This document shows, piece by piece, positions 8,942-19,700 of a stretch of 64,000 nt of DNA (positions within the stretch are counted from its first letter, which is position 1; each line of letters starts with the position of its first letter). Both the position numbers and the translations under genes were made by a program. A model generated the notes under the pieces. It was not told the DNA's origin, searched no databases, and saw nothing but the letters and a program-made list of their open reading frames with translations. The stretch is from an uncultured Flavobacteriales bacterium (GTDB lineage: Bacteria; Bacteroidota; Bacteroidia; Flavobacteriales_D; Parvicellaceae), in the NCBI GenBank assembly GCA_943787725.1, contig CALSNM010000017.1:54062-118061 (forward strand). Direction: 5' to 3'.

Positions 8942-10311
8942 ATGTTTAAATCCTTTTTTATTGTAATACTATTTTCTCCAATTTTTCTCTTTCTCAGACA
9001 GAATTAAATGATTCTTCAATGATTCGATATATTTTCGATGAAGCCTTAACAAATGGAGAATGTCATCAAAATTTAAAGGAATTATGCAAGGGTGTTGGAC
9101 ATAGAATCAGCGGTTCTAATGCATCCTATAAAGCAATTGCTTGGGGTCAAAAAGTCTTGAAAAGATATGCTTTGGATTCCATTTACTTACAGGAAATTCT
9201 AGTTCCCCATTGGGTAAGGGGAAGTAAAGAGCGTCTAGACTTTTCTTCGAAACAAATAAAGCTGTATCAATCTAAATGTTTGGCCTATGGTGGATCTGTT
9301 GGAACAAATGGTGTTTTAAAAGGGAATATTGTAGAAGTAAAATCATGGGATGAATTGGATGAATTAGGCGAAAAAAAAATAAAAGGCAATTTCGTTTTTT
9401 ACAATCGACCAATGAATCCTACACGGCTAAGTACATTTCACGCATATGGTGGGTGCGTAGACCAAAGATATTGGGGAGCTGTTAGAGCCTCAAAACTCGG
9501 AGCCATAGGTGTTCTTGTGCGTTCTATGACATTAAAACAAGATTTGAATCCACATACAGGTTCTATGACTTATGAAGGAGCTGATTTAAAAATTCCCTCA
9601 GTTGCTATTAGCACCGTCGATGCACATAATTTAAGCGAACAATTAAAAAAGGATAAAGAAACTGAAGCAAAAATGAAGTTGGGATGTAAAACTTTGCCCG
9701 ATACAGTATCTTACAATGTAATAGCCGAAATAAAAGGAAGTGAATTTCCAGACAAAATAATTGTTGTTGGCGGCCATTTGGATTCATGGGATGTTGGGGA
9801 AGGAGCGCATGATGACGGAGCTGGAATTGTGCAGAGTATTGAAGTATTGAAAATTTTTAAAAATCTAGGAATACAACCAAAACATACTATCCGATGTATT
9901 CTTTATATGAATGAAGAAAATGGAAATAGAGGGGGTAAAACCTACGCAGAAATGGTAAAGAACAAAGGAGAAGAGCATATCTTCGCTATCGAAACAGATA
10001 GGGGAGGTTTTACTCCTAAAGGTTTTACCGTAGATGGAACTCCGGAGCAATTAACTTCTTTGCAGCAATTTGAATCTTTGCTGGAACCTTATGATTTATT
10101 TTTCATAAAGAAAGGCTATAGCGGAGTTGATATTGGACCGCTTAAAGATGGCAAGATATGTCTCGTTGGATTAGTTCCTGATTCACAACGTTATTTTGAT
10201 TTTCACCATGCACCAAGTGATATATTTGAAAATGTTAACAAGAGAGAATTGGAATTAGGTGCAGCCTCATTGGCTTCCTTAATCTACTTAGTAGATAAGC
10301 ATTGGGATTAG
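8942..10311 (+). CDS. M28-family zinc metallopeptidase (carboxypeptidase Q-like), exported, one frameshift
   Basis: The longest uninterrupted frame starts at 9019, but the ATG at 8942 begins a signal peptide (MFKSFFIVILFSPIF) that joins it if one T is restored in the TTT run at 8990-8992, giving FSQTELNDSS. Zinc ligands of M28 peptidases are visible: GGHLDSWD (His), GAHDDGAG (bridging Asp), YMNEENGNRGG (catalytic Glu pair), AIETDRGGF (Asp) and FHHAPSD (His). A PA-like insert precedes the catalytic part (GGCVDQRYWGAVRASKLGA). The family removes N-terminal residues or dipeptides from peptides in the periplasm or outside the cell. No sorting domain follows, so periplasmic location is likely. Confidence 0.87.
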
Positions 10312-10413
10312 TAATTCCTTAATGAATTTATCTTAAAGGAATCTTTATAACCTAAAACCTGTTAGATACCTTTAAACTTTTTAATGTAACTTGGTCAAGA
10401 TTAAAAAAATAGT

Positions 10414-11544
10414 ATGAAAAAAATAGCATTCCTTATTGCCTTTATTGGTTTAGCCTTTACCGGAACTTCGCAGCAAACTATAACAGCTACAATTACGCAT
10501 GATGCAATACAAAGAGAATATATTCTTTATGTTCCAGCTAGTTACACCGGAAGTAACCCTGTTCCTTTAGTTTTTAACTTTCATGGTTATACCAGTAATG
10601 CAACGGAGCAAATGTGGTACGGAGACTTTCGGCCAATTGCAGATACCGCTAATTTTATCATTGTGCACCCCAATGGAATGCCAGATGCTACCGGAACAAC
10701 TCATTTTAATGTTGGATGGGGAGGAAGCACGGTAGATGACCTTGGGTTTGCTAGTGCCTTGATAGATTCTATCTCTGCAGATTATAACATAAATTCGGAT
10801 AGGATTTATAGTACAGGTATGTCAAATGGTGGTTTTATGAGTTATCACTTGGCTTGTCAGTTAAGTAATAAAATTGCAGCTGTAGCTTCTGTAACTGGTT
10901 CTATGTCGCCCGCTACATTTAATTCATGCAACCCACAGCATCCAACACCTATACTTGAAGTGCATGGTACAGCGGATGGAACAGTTGCTTATACTGGATC
11001 TAACTTTTCTAAGCCGATTATCGATGTTTTGGATTATTGGGTAAACTTCAATAATAGCAATGCAACTCCAACAATCATAAATGTTCCAGATATAAACACA
11101 TCCGATGGAAGTACCGTAGAGCATATGATATACTATGGAGGAGATAATGATGTAACGGTAGAACATTTCAAAATAACCGGTGGGCAACATACATGGGCAA
11201 GTACGGCTTTTCCCAGTGCAGGAACAAATTTTGACATTGATGCTTCTGTTGAAGTTTGGAAGTTTTTTTCCAGATATGATATCAATGGATTAATCGGTGG
11301 TCCGACTTTGATAGAAAGTTCCGAACTTAATGATGAAATCAGTATTTATCCTAACCCGACAGCAAATAAAGTTTCAATTCAATGCTATGTCATCAAAAGC
11401 AATGACCTTATGAACTTTACTCATCCATGGAAGACTAATTCTTAGCGGAGTTAATGATCTTTCATCCAGAGAGATTGATTTATCAATTTGCCTCAAAATG
11501 TCTACATTTTAAAAATTGGTAGCCATTCTTTTAAGGTTGTTTAA
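10414..11544 (+). CDS. PHB depolymerase/feruloyl esterase-like hydrolase with T9SS type A tail, frameshifted at 3' end
   Basis: A signal peptide (ends FTGTS-QQ) is followed by an alpha/beta hydrolase of the LpqC/poly(3-hydroxybutyrate) depolymerase type: PLVFNFHGYTSNA (oxyanion region), nucleophile elbow GMSNGG (about residue 136), HGTADGTVAY (Asp) and GGQHTW (His). The start of a T9SS sorting domain is visible at ISIYPNPTANKVSIQ, so the enzyme is exported to the surface or medium. The frame closes at 11445. Other frames supply ILSGV, NDLSSREIDLS and then NLPQNVYILKIGSHSFKVV ending at 11544, so about three indels lie between 11385 and 11495, at least one in an A-run. The ester substrate is unknown. 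Confidence 0.8.
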
Positions 11545-11594
11545 GCTATAAGCGAATGCTTTTCTACTGCTTTAAAGTTAACTAGATTATATAA

Positions 11595-13196
11595 ATGTCA
11601 GATAAAGTATATGATCACATTATTATAGGTTCTGGTTTTGGAGGCTCAGTTTCTGCTATGCGGCTTGCTGAAAAAGGGTATGATGTACTGGTATTGGAAA
11701 TGGGAAAAGATTACAAAGCAAAAGACTTTCCAAAGAACAACTGGAAATTAGCGAAGTTTTTCTGGAGTCCAATGTTTCGGTGGTTCGGTTTTCAGCGTTT
11801 AACCTTTTTTAAAAATGTTTTTATACTCAGTGGAGTAGGTGTTGGTGGTGGAAGTTTGGTTTACGCTAACACACATATGTTTCCACCAGATGAATTTTTC
11901 TCTAATCCCTCGTGGACAAATCTAAAGACTGGAAACAAACCTTGATTCCTTTTTATGAAAAGGCCAAGTTTATGCTGGGGACAGTAAAGAACAAAACATT
12001 TGGAGAGGAAGATGCTATTCTGAAAGAGATAGCAGAAGAAATGGGGAGACCTGAATCTTTTGAGGTGTTGATGTAGGTGTATATTTTGGAGATACGGAAA
12101 AAGAAACAGATCCTTATTTTAAAGGTTTAGGACCGATGCGAAAGGGGTGTACCGAATGTGCAGGTTGTATGGTTGGTTGCAAAGAAACCGCAAAGAATTC
12201 GTTGGATTATAACTATTTATATTTTGCGCAAAAAGTTTGGTGCAAAAATTAAAGCTGAAACCAAAGCAACTAAAATTGAATACGATGGTGAATTGTATAC
12301 TATTCATACGGTTAGTAGTACTGCATTTCTATCCAAAAAGAGACAAGTCTTTAAAACAAAAAATATTGTATTTGCAGCTGGTGTATTAGGAACAATGGAT
12401 ATTCTTTTAAAACAAAAGCACAAGTACAAAACCTTGACGAACTTATCGGAAACACTTGGAGAAAATTTAAGAACTAACTCTGAAACACTTTGCGGCGTTA
12501 CATCAAAAAATAAAAAGTTGAATAATGGTATAGCGATTTCTTCCATTTTTAATCCAGACGATGATACACATATAGAAATTGTTAAATACTCCTAGTGGGT
12601 CAAACTCTATGAAAATTTTCTCTACATTGGCCACAAAGCAGTCAACACCATTCCTGAGGCCATTCGTATGGTTTGGAAATATTTTCTACAAACCAAGAAC
12701 TTTCTTTAAACAATTAATTGGAAGAAAGTTTGCAGAGAAATCAGTTGTATTTTTGGTGATGCAAAGCCTCGACAATTCTATGAAAATGGTTTATAAGCGT
12801 TTTCCTTTCTCAAGAATCAGCATCGAGAATAAAAAAGAAAATAGAGTTCCAGCATATATTGATATCGGACAAAAAGTGATGCATCGCTATGCAGAAAAAG
12901 TAGATGGTCTTCCTCAAAATGCAACAACCGAAGTTTTATTTAACATGTCTTCTACGGCCCATATTTTAGGTGGAATACCCATGGGAGAAACTGATAAAAC
13001 GGGGGTTGTAAACGACAAGTTTGAAGTATTTAACTATCCAGGAATGATGATTCTAGATGGATCTATCATTCCCGGAAATTTGGGTGTTAATCCGAGTCTA
13101 ACAATTACTGCCATAAGTGAATACGCAATGGCGTTAGTGCCTATAAAAGAGGGGAGTACTACTGTTTCCTTGGAAGAACAAATGGCGCATTTGTAG
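11595..13196 (+). CDS. GMC-family FAD oxidoreductase, at least four frameshifts
   Basis: Pieces in different frames together span about 530 residues. The start has the FAD dinucleotide fold [19 protein letters not shown] and VLVLEMGK, then [14 protein letters not shown]. The middle has [21 protein letters not shown], and the end has [40 protein letters not shown], the usual C-terminal FAD/substrate motif. This fits the cholesterol oxidase-like branch of the GMC family. Frame breaks occur near 11927, 12070, 12230 and 12588. Every break can be bridged by 1-2 bases without losing conserved motifs, which argues for sequencing indels rather than decay. The substrate (sterol or other alcohol) is unknown. 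Confidence 0.8.
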
Positions 13197-13322
13197 TATT
13201 CTAATGAAGTTTTATACTACAAACTCGTGTCGGAATAGCTGGGCATTGATTTAAATAGCACTGTTTATAACTTTGGAGCTTTATTTATTTTGTCTTTTTA
13301 AATCCGACTACTTTTGCAGGTA

Positions 13323-14264
13323 ATGAGGTATTTGTTTGCCATATCACTATTGTCGGTATCATTTCTTAGGGAGTTCTCAATTCATAAAAGATACAGTTAT
13401 GATGGGGGAAGATTCAGTTGTTATCTTTTCTGACAAAAGCTGGGAATATATTAGATATGCTTGATTTTGATGGAATTGTGAATCCTGACATTGCATGAAA
13501 TTATTCAAGGAGATAGCAATTACTTGTGGAAGGAAAATTGGGATACCCAAGTACCCTATACGCGTGATAATGATTTATCTAAAATTCCAGATACATTATG
13601 GCTCTGTAATGTAGATTCTAACCACAATAAATTCTGTATGCCACATCCTGGGTTGGTCACATCTAGGTTTAAGTACCGCGGAAGGAAAGTTTCATTATGG
13701 CATTGATGTTGAATTAGTTACAGGACGATACTTTAAGTTCTTGTTTTGATGGAATTGTTCGCTATGCAAAATATAATACGGGTGGGATATGGTAACCTTG
13801 TAATTATACGTCACTATAATGGACTTGAAACATATTATGCGCATTTAGAAAAGCTTTTTGTTTCTGCAAATCAAGAGTTTAAGCTGGTGAACATATTGGT
13901 TTAGGTGGAAATACAGGTCATTCTACTGGAGATCACCTACATTTTGAAATTAGGTTTTTCGGCAATGCGTTAAACCCTGAAGAGGTTATTGATTTCAAGA
14001 ATAGGCAACTGAAAAGCGAAAACCTGTTTATTCATGCAGGAATGTTTGCTTATAAAAGAAAATCCTCAAGTAAATCCAATTCTTCTTCAAAAACGAAAAC
14101 ATTGCCTGGTGACGACAAAGTTACATATCACAAAGTAAGATCAGGGGATTCGCTATTTGCCTATGTCACTTAAATACAATACGACTTTGGATAAAATCTG
14201 TAAGCTGAACGAAATTAAAGCCTCAAAGATCTTGAAAATAGGCGAAATGATTAAAGTTCGGTAA
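13323..14264 (+). CDS. M23 family peptidase with C-terminal LysM domain, multiply frameshifted
   Basis: No long frame remains, but translated pieces line up as one gene. An ATG at 13323 starts a signal peptide (MRYLFAISLLSVSF). A middle piece includes LGLSTAEGKFHYGIDV-like sequence across two frames near 13660-13710. Then come FDGIVRYAKY, GLETYYAHLEKLFVSANQE, HIGLGGNTGHSTGDHLHFEIRFFG (the LytM HxH motif HLHFE), and near the end HKVRSGDSLFA with LKYNTTLDKICKLNEI, a LysM domain, stopping at 14264. The family cleaves peptidoglycan cross-links or regulates amidases. At least six indels are needed, the densest damage in the window. Confidence 0.75.
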
Positions 14265-14307
14265 TTCTTTTTTGGAAAGTCGTCGAATTTTAGTCTATAC
14301 GATTTAG

Positions 14308-15675
14308 CTACATTACAACAATATCGGTATATGGCTTTGGTTCAACTTCTTTTTCTGTAAACACCACGTTATACTCTTCTAACTCTTTTAGCACAGGCTC
14401 GTAAATTTCTTTATGAATAGGCAATTGAACTCCTTTTAATTGAATAGTTCCATTGAGAATCATTTTGGTACAAATAGCTACAGGTAAGCCAACAGTCTCG
14501 CTCATTGCCGTGTAAGTTTGATCCTCGCCAATACAAACCATAGAAGAATTTATCTCATGTAATTCACCATCAATTTTAAATCCAAATTTATGCCACATAA
14601 CAATCATATCTTTATCATCTGGCTTTAAAGACCATTTTTCTTCTAGTATCTTTTGAAGAATCTGTGCTGGAGTCATATCATTTTCTAAATTCAATGGCTC
14701 CTTTTCAAATATACCTAACCAAACAAGCCTATCCCAAATATAATCGTCATGGTCAATTTTCATATAATGACGCAGCTTTAACTCAACTGAATCGTGCGGA
14801 TTATATGCTAAAAAAGAATTGATGAAATCTCGTTTCGTCATATTTTTAGAGCCCTCAAGTATATAACTGTCATCCGTTGCTCCCAAAGAAACAAATACAT
14901 TCCAAGCTCTACAAAAACCAACTTTTCTAAATGTTCCTCTATATATTGTCGGTATATCTTCCAAACCATAAATTGACCGATACTTTAAGGAATCTCTATT
15001 CGCGTATCCCTCGAACTTGCCGTGTCCTTCTACTTCAATAATCTCAGTTCTTCTAAATAATTTATTGTAGGGAATATACTTGTATTGACCTTGCTGAATA
15101 AACTTAGCGGCACTTCCTTGACCCGCTAAAACAACATTTCTTGGATTCCAAGTAAATTTATAATTCCAAGGATTGTCATCGCTTTCTGGAGCAACCAATC
15201 CGCCTGTAAATGATTCAAAGTATTCAATAACCCCGTTTTTATCTGCTATTTCATCAAGTACTTTTTTAGCACTCATATGATCAATGCCTGGATCGACTCC
15301 AATTTCATTCATGATAATAATCCCAGCTGCTTTTGCGGCTTCATCTAATTCCTTCATTTCTTCCGAAACATAAGATGGTGTGATTACATTAATCTTCATG
15401 TCAATACAATCCTTAACTACTTCTACATGAAAACGGGCAGGCAACATAGATACAACAAAATCAACTTTTTGCAACTCTGCTCTTCTTAGCTTTCGTTTAA
15501 CGCATCAAATCTGAAAAGCCTCAGCTCTAGAATGTTCCCCTACTTTATCCTGTGCCATTTCAAGATTCATGTCTCCGACTCTGATATACCAATTCTCCTT
15601 TTCTGCATTATCTAAGAAATAACGTATCATTGATGATGACGATCTTCCTGCTCCTATTACTAGTATTGTTTTCAT
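14308..15675 (-). CDS. Saccharopine dehydrogenase-family protein, frameshifted near the N-terminus
   Basis: The ATG at 15675 starts a Rossmann fold, MKTILVIGAGRSSSSMIRYFL, that reads to about 15510. Other frames near 15475-15510 restore RFDALNES and RRAELQKVDFVVSMLP, after which the main frame runs to 14308. The body contains NVITPSYVSEEMKELDEAAKAAGI, NEIGVDPGIDHMSA and ESFTGGLVAPESDDNPWNYKFTWNPRNV, typical of saccharopine dehydrogenase/LYS9-like reductases. The total of about 455 residues is normal. The enzyme interconverts saccharopine and aminoadipate semialdehyde plus glutamate in lysine metabolism; the exact direction and substrate in this organism are inferred. About two indels break the frame. 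Confidence 0.82.
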
Positions 15676-15846
15676 TTACTTCTGGTTTCAATTTTAAGAT
15701 GCATAAATGTAATCACTATACAAATACTAAGCACCTTCTATTGGTTAACATTTTATTAACAAACTTGTATTGCTAAAAATATTTTTTGGCATAACTATGG
15801 TAATGTCAGTTCTAAAAATTAAATTTACTTACGAATAAAATATCTT

Positions 15847-16927
15847 ATGAAAAAAATACTACTTACGAAGTGTATTTGCCATTTTCGCTATTCTATCAGG
15901 AATAGGTCAGCAAACTTCCAATCTAATAATATTTGCATCAGATCCAACTCCTTTTTATGCCATTGTAAATGGGATTAAACAGAACGCTGAACCGCAGACA
16001 AATGTTAAAATAACAGGACTCTCTAATAATCAAAATCATGTCAAAGTGGTATTCGCAGATGGTGTTGCAGCCGATATAGACAAGAACTTTTATTTTGAAT
16101 CGATGAATGTTGAAGTAACAGCAAGAATTGTAAGCACTAAGAAAGGTTATAAGTTAAGGTATTTTGGAGAAGTAGCGATGGGACAGGCAGCGACAAATGA
16201 CCAACAAGTGCAAATTGTATATCACACAGTAGAGGCGCCAGCGGTAAATAATGTAGTAATTGATGAAACAGTTACAACAACCACATCAACAACGACAACA
16301 ACAAACTCAGGAAACAATGCCGATTTGAGTGATATGGAGCTTAATGCTATGCAAAATAGTGTGGGTGCAAATATCAGCATGAGTGACAATATTGATGAAG
16401 TGCATGAAAATGTTAATATGAATGTATCAGTTGGTGGTCTTGAATTAAACATGAATGTGAATGCAAATGAGAACGGTATGAACAACAATATGGACATGGG
16501 CATGACAGACAATATGGAAACATCTCATACTTCAACAACTACAACGACAACAACAACCACATCAACTAGTGGTGTAAATACAGGAACTCAGGCAGCAGCT
16601 CCTGTGGTTTATGTTTCAGGTTACAATGGAGCTACGGGGTGTATTCCTCCATTGAGTGATGTAAACGCAATTCGAAATGCAATTGAAGAAGAAAGCTTTT
16701 CGGATGATAAAATTATAGTTGCGAAACAAGCGCTTAAAGGCAAATGTATGAGTGTTCAAAATATTATTTACATATCTGAATCTTTTGACTTTGAAGATAG
16801 AAAATTGGAATTTGCTAAGTTTGCCTATAATTGTACTTATGATATTGACAATTTCTACCAAGTAAATAAAATATTCGATTTTAGTTCTTCGAAAGAGGAA
16901 TTAAACGAATATATTTCGAATAGATAA
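15847..16927 (+). CDS. DUF4476 protein with Thr-rich and Asn/Met-rich linkers, one frameshift
   Basis: The ATG at 15847 starts a signal peptide that reads through after one extra base is removed near 15866 (MKKILL, then SVFAIFAILSGIGQQ). The N-terminal domain (IIFASDPTPFYAIVNGIKQN to RYFGEVAMG) is followed by low-complexity linkers: Thr/Ser runs near 16260-16305 and 16534-16575, separated by a Met/Asn-rich stretch (NMNVNANENGMNNNMDMGM). The last 95 residues (PLSDVNAIRNAIEEESF, LKGKCMSVQNIIYISESFDFEDRKLEFAKFAY) match DUF4476, a Bacteroidota domain of unknown function seen in exported proteins. A strong terminator follows at 16951. Confidence 0.8.
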
Positions 16928-16950
16928 GATTAGTTGGATTGCACGATTTT

Positions 16951-16988
16951 CACCTTGGTTCTTTTTATTGGAGCCAAGGTGTTTTTTA
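16951..16988 (+). terminator. Rho-independent terminator after the DUF4476 gene
   Basis: An 11-bp stem with one G-U pair, CACCTTGGTTC at 16951-16961 with 16971-16981, loop of 9 nt, followed by TTTTTT. It overlaps the apparent TTG start at 16968 of the next frame, which shows that the DUF423 gene must start further downstream. Confidence 0.9.
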
Positions 16989-17009
16989 TTAAACACTGAA
17001 GTAACCGTT

Positions 17010-17404
17010 TTGAAAACGAATAAATATTTACAAATTGCCACTTTTTCAATGGTAATCGCTATCGCTCTTGGTGCCATGGGGGCCCACTACTTAAAGGAAA
17101 ACTTACAATTACCTGCAGACAAATTAGACAGCTGGAAAACAGGTGTTTTTTATCAAATAACACATAGTCTAAGTATTTTTATTGTATTGCTTCTAGCTAC
17201 GGCATTTAAGATCGATAAAGTGGGAGCTGTTATCAACTTATTTCTTCTTGGAATGCTCCTGTTCTCTGGGATCGATATACCTTTTGACGCTTAATTCTAT
17301 GTTGGCAAATAGATGCATTAAAATTTTTAGGTCCAATAACCCCTATTGGAGGTTTACTTTTTATTTTGGGATGGATTCTTTTGATTTTTCGATTGAAAAA
17401 ATAG
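17010..17404 (+). CDS. DUF423 small membrane protein, two frameshifts
   Basis: From the TTG at 17010 the frame reads LKTNKYLQIATFSMVIAIALGAMGAHYLK, the glycine-rich first helix of DUF423 (YwdK-like) inner-membrane proteins, then WKTGVFYQITHSLSIFIVLLLA, which carries the family's conserved Y-Q-x-x-H segment. The frame breaks near 17270; another frame gives SIYLLTLNSMLAN, and after a second break near 17313 ALKFLGPITPIGGLLFILGWILLIF reads to stop 17404, matching the family's usual end. The total of about 130 residues with four membrane segments is normal length. Function is unknown. The start is the one compatible with the terminator at 16951-16988. Confidence 0.78.
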
Positions 17405-17450
17405 CATAAAACACACGGACTTATATTGCTTCCAAATACTAACTATTTTT

Positions 17451-19700
17451 TTATTCAAATACTTCCGCAGTAAGCACCAATCTTTTTGTAGTAGGGAAGG
17501 CGTCTGCTATGATTGTAATGGACTTAACCTGTTTTCCAGTTAAATTACTCGTATCCAAAGAAACATTTACATGTCCAGTTTCTCCAGGCTTTATAATCTC
17601 CTGGGTAAATGAAATTGTACTGCATCCACATGCTGCAATTACTTTTTTAATCGAAAGGCCTTTGTTTCCTGTGTTTTTCACATCAAATGTATACTCCACA
17701 ATTTGCCCCTGCTTTAACTTTCCAAAATCATGCGTACTCATATTAATATTGATTTCAGCATAGACACTGTCTTTGGGATTGGCTTGTCGAACGGTCTGAA
17801 TTTCTATCTTTCTTTCCAATGCAGCGGAACGATTGTAGATGGAATTTCTTTGATCATAGTAATCGTCGCTAATCGATGCATTTGCTGTGTATTCTCCAAA
17901 AGGGATTTTTTGAAAGGTTAGTTCTGCTCCGTTCTCAGCATTTTTATCCAGATAGGGGATAAATGTCTCATTTTCGTATTCTCTGAGATAGTTAACTAAA
18001 CTAGAAATTCTTCTTTTGGTTAGGTTTACATTATATTCTGTTTTAGCAAGAGGGCTCGCGAAGCCTTTAACAACTACTTCAATTTTTTCGCCTTTTCCTA
18101 GTTCCTCAAGCAATAAACGTGTAAATAACTCAAGGTCACTTATTCCTTTGTCAACATAATGCTTAAAGAAATCATCAATATCTAATCTAGCTTCCATTTC
18201 TTTATTGTCTTTAAGCCCTTTTGAGTATTCATTCCTATATTTTGGTTGCAGCTCTTTATAACGGTCGAAAGCTACCATATAGCTAATTGGAACGATAGTG
18301 TCCAAAGAACGAGGTCCGGGCCTATCGTTGTGAAAATATAAGGTAACTGGGAGGTATTTATTTAAGTCGTCTAATGTTTCAATAATTTGTAGCTCTTCAA
18401 TTCCTTCTTTATCGAAATTTACTTTCCAAATATCATTACAACAAGTAGGTCCTTTTTTGAAAAAAGACCCCAAACGATTAGATGTAAAAAAGCCCTCAGT
18501 TCCTTCTTTATTAACGGTGTAATAAAAATCATTCCAAGAAGAATTGATAGGTTGCATCATGTTTTGTGGTTCATAAAACTTGCCTGGTTTACCCTTTACC
18601 TTAAATATGTCAAAACCTCCAAAACCCTTGTGCCAAGAAGAACTGAAATATAAAATTCCTTCTTCAGTATCGTAATATGGGCAAATATCTGGATCCAAAG
18701 TATTGACCGTTTTTCCTGCGTTAATTGGTTTAGTATAAGTATCACCATCCAGAATTTCACAATGCCAAATATCCAGACCACCTTGGCCTCCTTCTCTGTT
18801 AGAAGAAAAGAAAAGGTGTTCTTTACCATCAATAAGGGCAACATGGGGTTGAGTGGTGTTTGCTCCCTTTTGATTCACTTTTACAGGAAGGACTTTTGGC
18901 TTACTCCATACACCATTAACATATTTCGAAACATAAATTTCACAATGATTTAATGTATCACATCGAGTAAAGTAGAATTTGGTTTCATCTGAATTAAAAC
19001 AGCCATTGGCATTATGGAATAGCTGACTATTGATAGTTGAATCTATACTGCCGTAAACGGTTGAATCCTTTTTTGTAGGTGAGAATATTTTAATTTTGTA
19101 ATCATTAGGGTGGTCAATGTTCAATTCTACACCCATTGTAGTGTCTCTCAAAGAACTAAAAAATAAATTATTTGAATGGATGAAAGCACTAAACTCGGAA
19201 TTTGTTGTATTTATATTGGTATCTAAATGTGTTACTAAACAAGCATCGATTAAGTCGCTTTTAAAGCGCATAGCAAAACCACAGGACATCATTTCTTGTC
19301 TGGCTTTTAAGGATTCATATCCTTTTTTATCTTTCTTGTAAATTGATTTAACTTTTTTCCATGATTTCATAGAAGCCTGATAATTTCCATTGTATTTCTG
19401 CATCACAGCAAACCAAAACCAGGCATCTTTATAAATTCTACCTGCTTTATCTTTATCAACTATTTTATTATAGTAATAAGAGGCTAAATCATAGTTATTA
19501 TATTTCCTCAACGATTCTGCATATTTATACAAAAGATGAATATTAGAAGAATCCAAGCGTAGAGCTTGTTTGTAATAGATAGAAGCGCCATAAAAATCTC
19601 CCAGAGAAGCATTTTCATCGGCATATTTAATTAATTGCTTTTGTGATTGCCCAAAACAGAGAAGAGGAAATAGTAATATGATGAGTAATTTCAATTTCAT
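17451..19700 (-). CDS. OmpA-family protein with TPR, PD40 propeller and C-terminal DUF1573 domain
   Basis: The start at 19700 (MKLKLLIILLFPLLCFGQSQ, signal peptide) overlaps the stop of porP/sprF as TAATG. Domains in order are a TPR-like region (about 20-160, ENASLGDFYGASIYYKQAL), a WD40/PD40-like propeller (about 180-430, with LFFSSNREGGQGGLDIWH and ILYFSSSWHKGFGGFDIFKV), an OmpA-like peptidoglycan-associated domain (about 530-600, VVVKGFASPLAKTEYNVNLTKRR), and a DUF1573 domain in the last 100 residues (FGKLKQGQIVEYTFDVKNTGNKGLSI, ACGCSTISF). Such OmpA proteins accompany PorP/SprF and T9SS components. It probably links T9SS outer-membrane machinery to peptidoglycan. The DUF1573 addition is unusual. 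Confidence 0.85.
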   Translation of the reverse strand: MKLKLLIILLFPLLCFGQSQKQLIKYADENASLGDFYGASIYYKQALRLDSSNIHLLYKYAESLRKYNNYDLASYYYNKIVDKDKAGRIYKDAWFWFAVMQKYNGNYQASMKSWKKVKSIYKKDKKGYESLKARQEMMSCGFAMRFKSDLIDACLVTHLDTNINTTNSEFSAFIHSNNLFFSSLRDTTMGVELNIDHPNDYKIKIFSPTKKDSTVYGSIDSTINSQLFHNANGCFNSDETKFYFTRCDTLNHCEIYVSKYVNGVWSKPKVLPVKVNQKGANTTQPHVALIDGKEHLFFSSNREGGQGGLDIWHCEILDGDTYTKPINAGKTVNTLDPDICPYYDTEEGILYFSSSWHKGFGGFDIFKVKGKPGKFYEPQNMMQPINSSWNDFYYTVNKEGTEGFFTSNRLGSFFKKGPTCCNDIWKVNFDKEGIEELQIIETLDDLNKYLPVTLYFHNDRPGPRSLDTIVPISYMVAFDRYKELQPKYRNEYSKGLKDNKEMEARLDIDDFFKHYVDKGISDLELFTRLLLEELGKGEKIEVVVKGFASPLAKTEYNVNLTKRRISSLVNYLREYENETFIPYLDKNAENGAELTFQKIPFGEYTANASISDDYYDQRNSIYNRSAALERKIEIQTVRQANPKDSVYAEININMSTHDFGKLKQGQIVEYTFDVKNTGNKGLSIKKVIAACGCSTISFTQEIIKPGETGHVNVSLDTSNLTGKQVKSITIIADAFPTTKRLVLTAEVFE

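Noticed and set aside
9019..9021. ATG at 9019 as the start of the M28 peptidase
   Set aside because: A signal peptide lies just upstream from 8942 and joins after adding one T in the 8990-8992 run.
11595..13196. GMC oxidoreductase as several separate small genes or a pseudogene
   Set aside because: Conserved motifs run in the right order across all breaks, and only small indels separate them; sequencing error is more likely.
16968..17009. TTG at 16968 as the DUF423 start
   Set aside because: It lies inside the hairpin and T-run of the upstream terminator.
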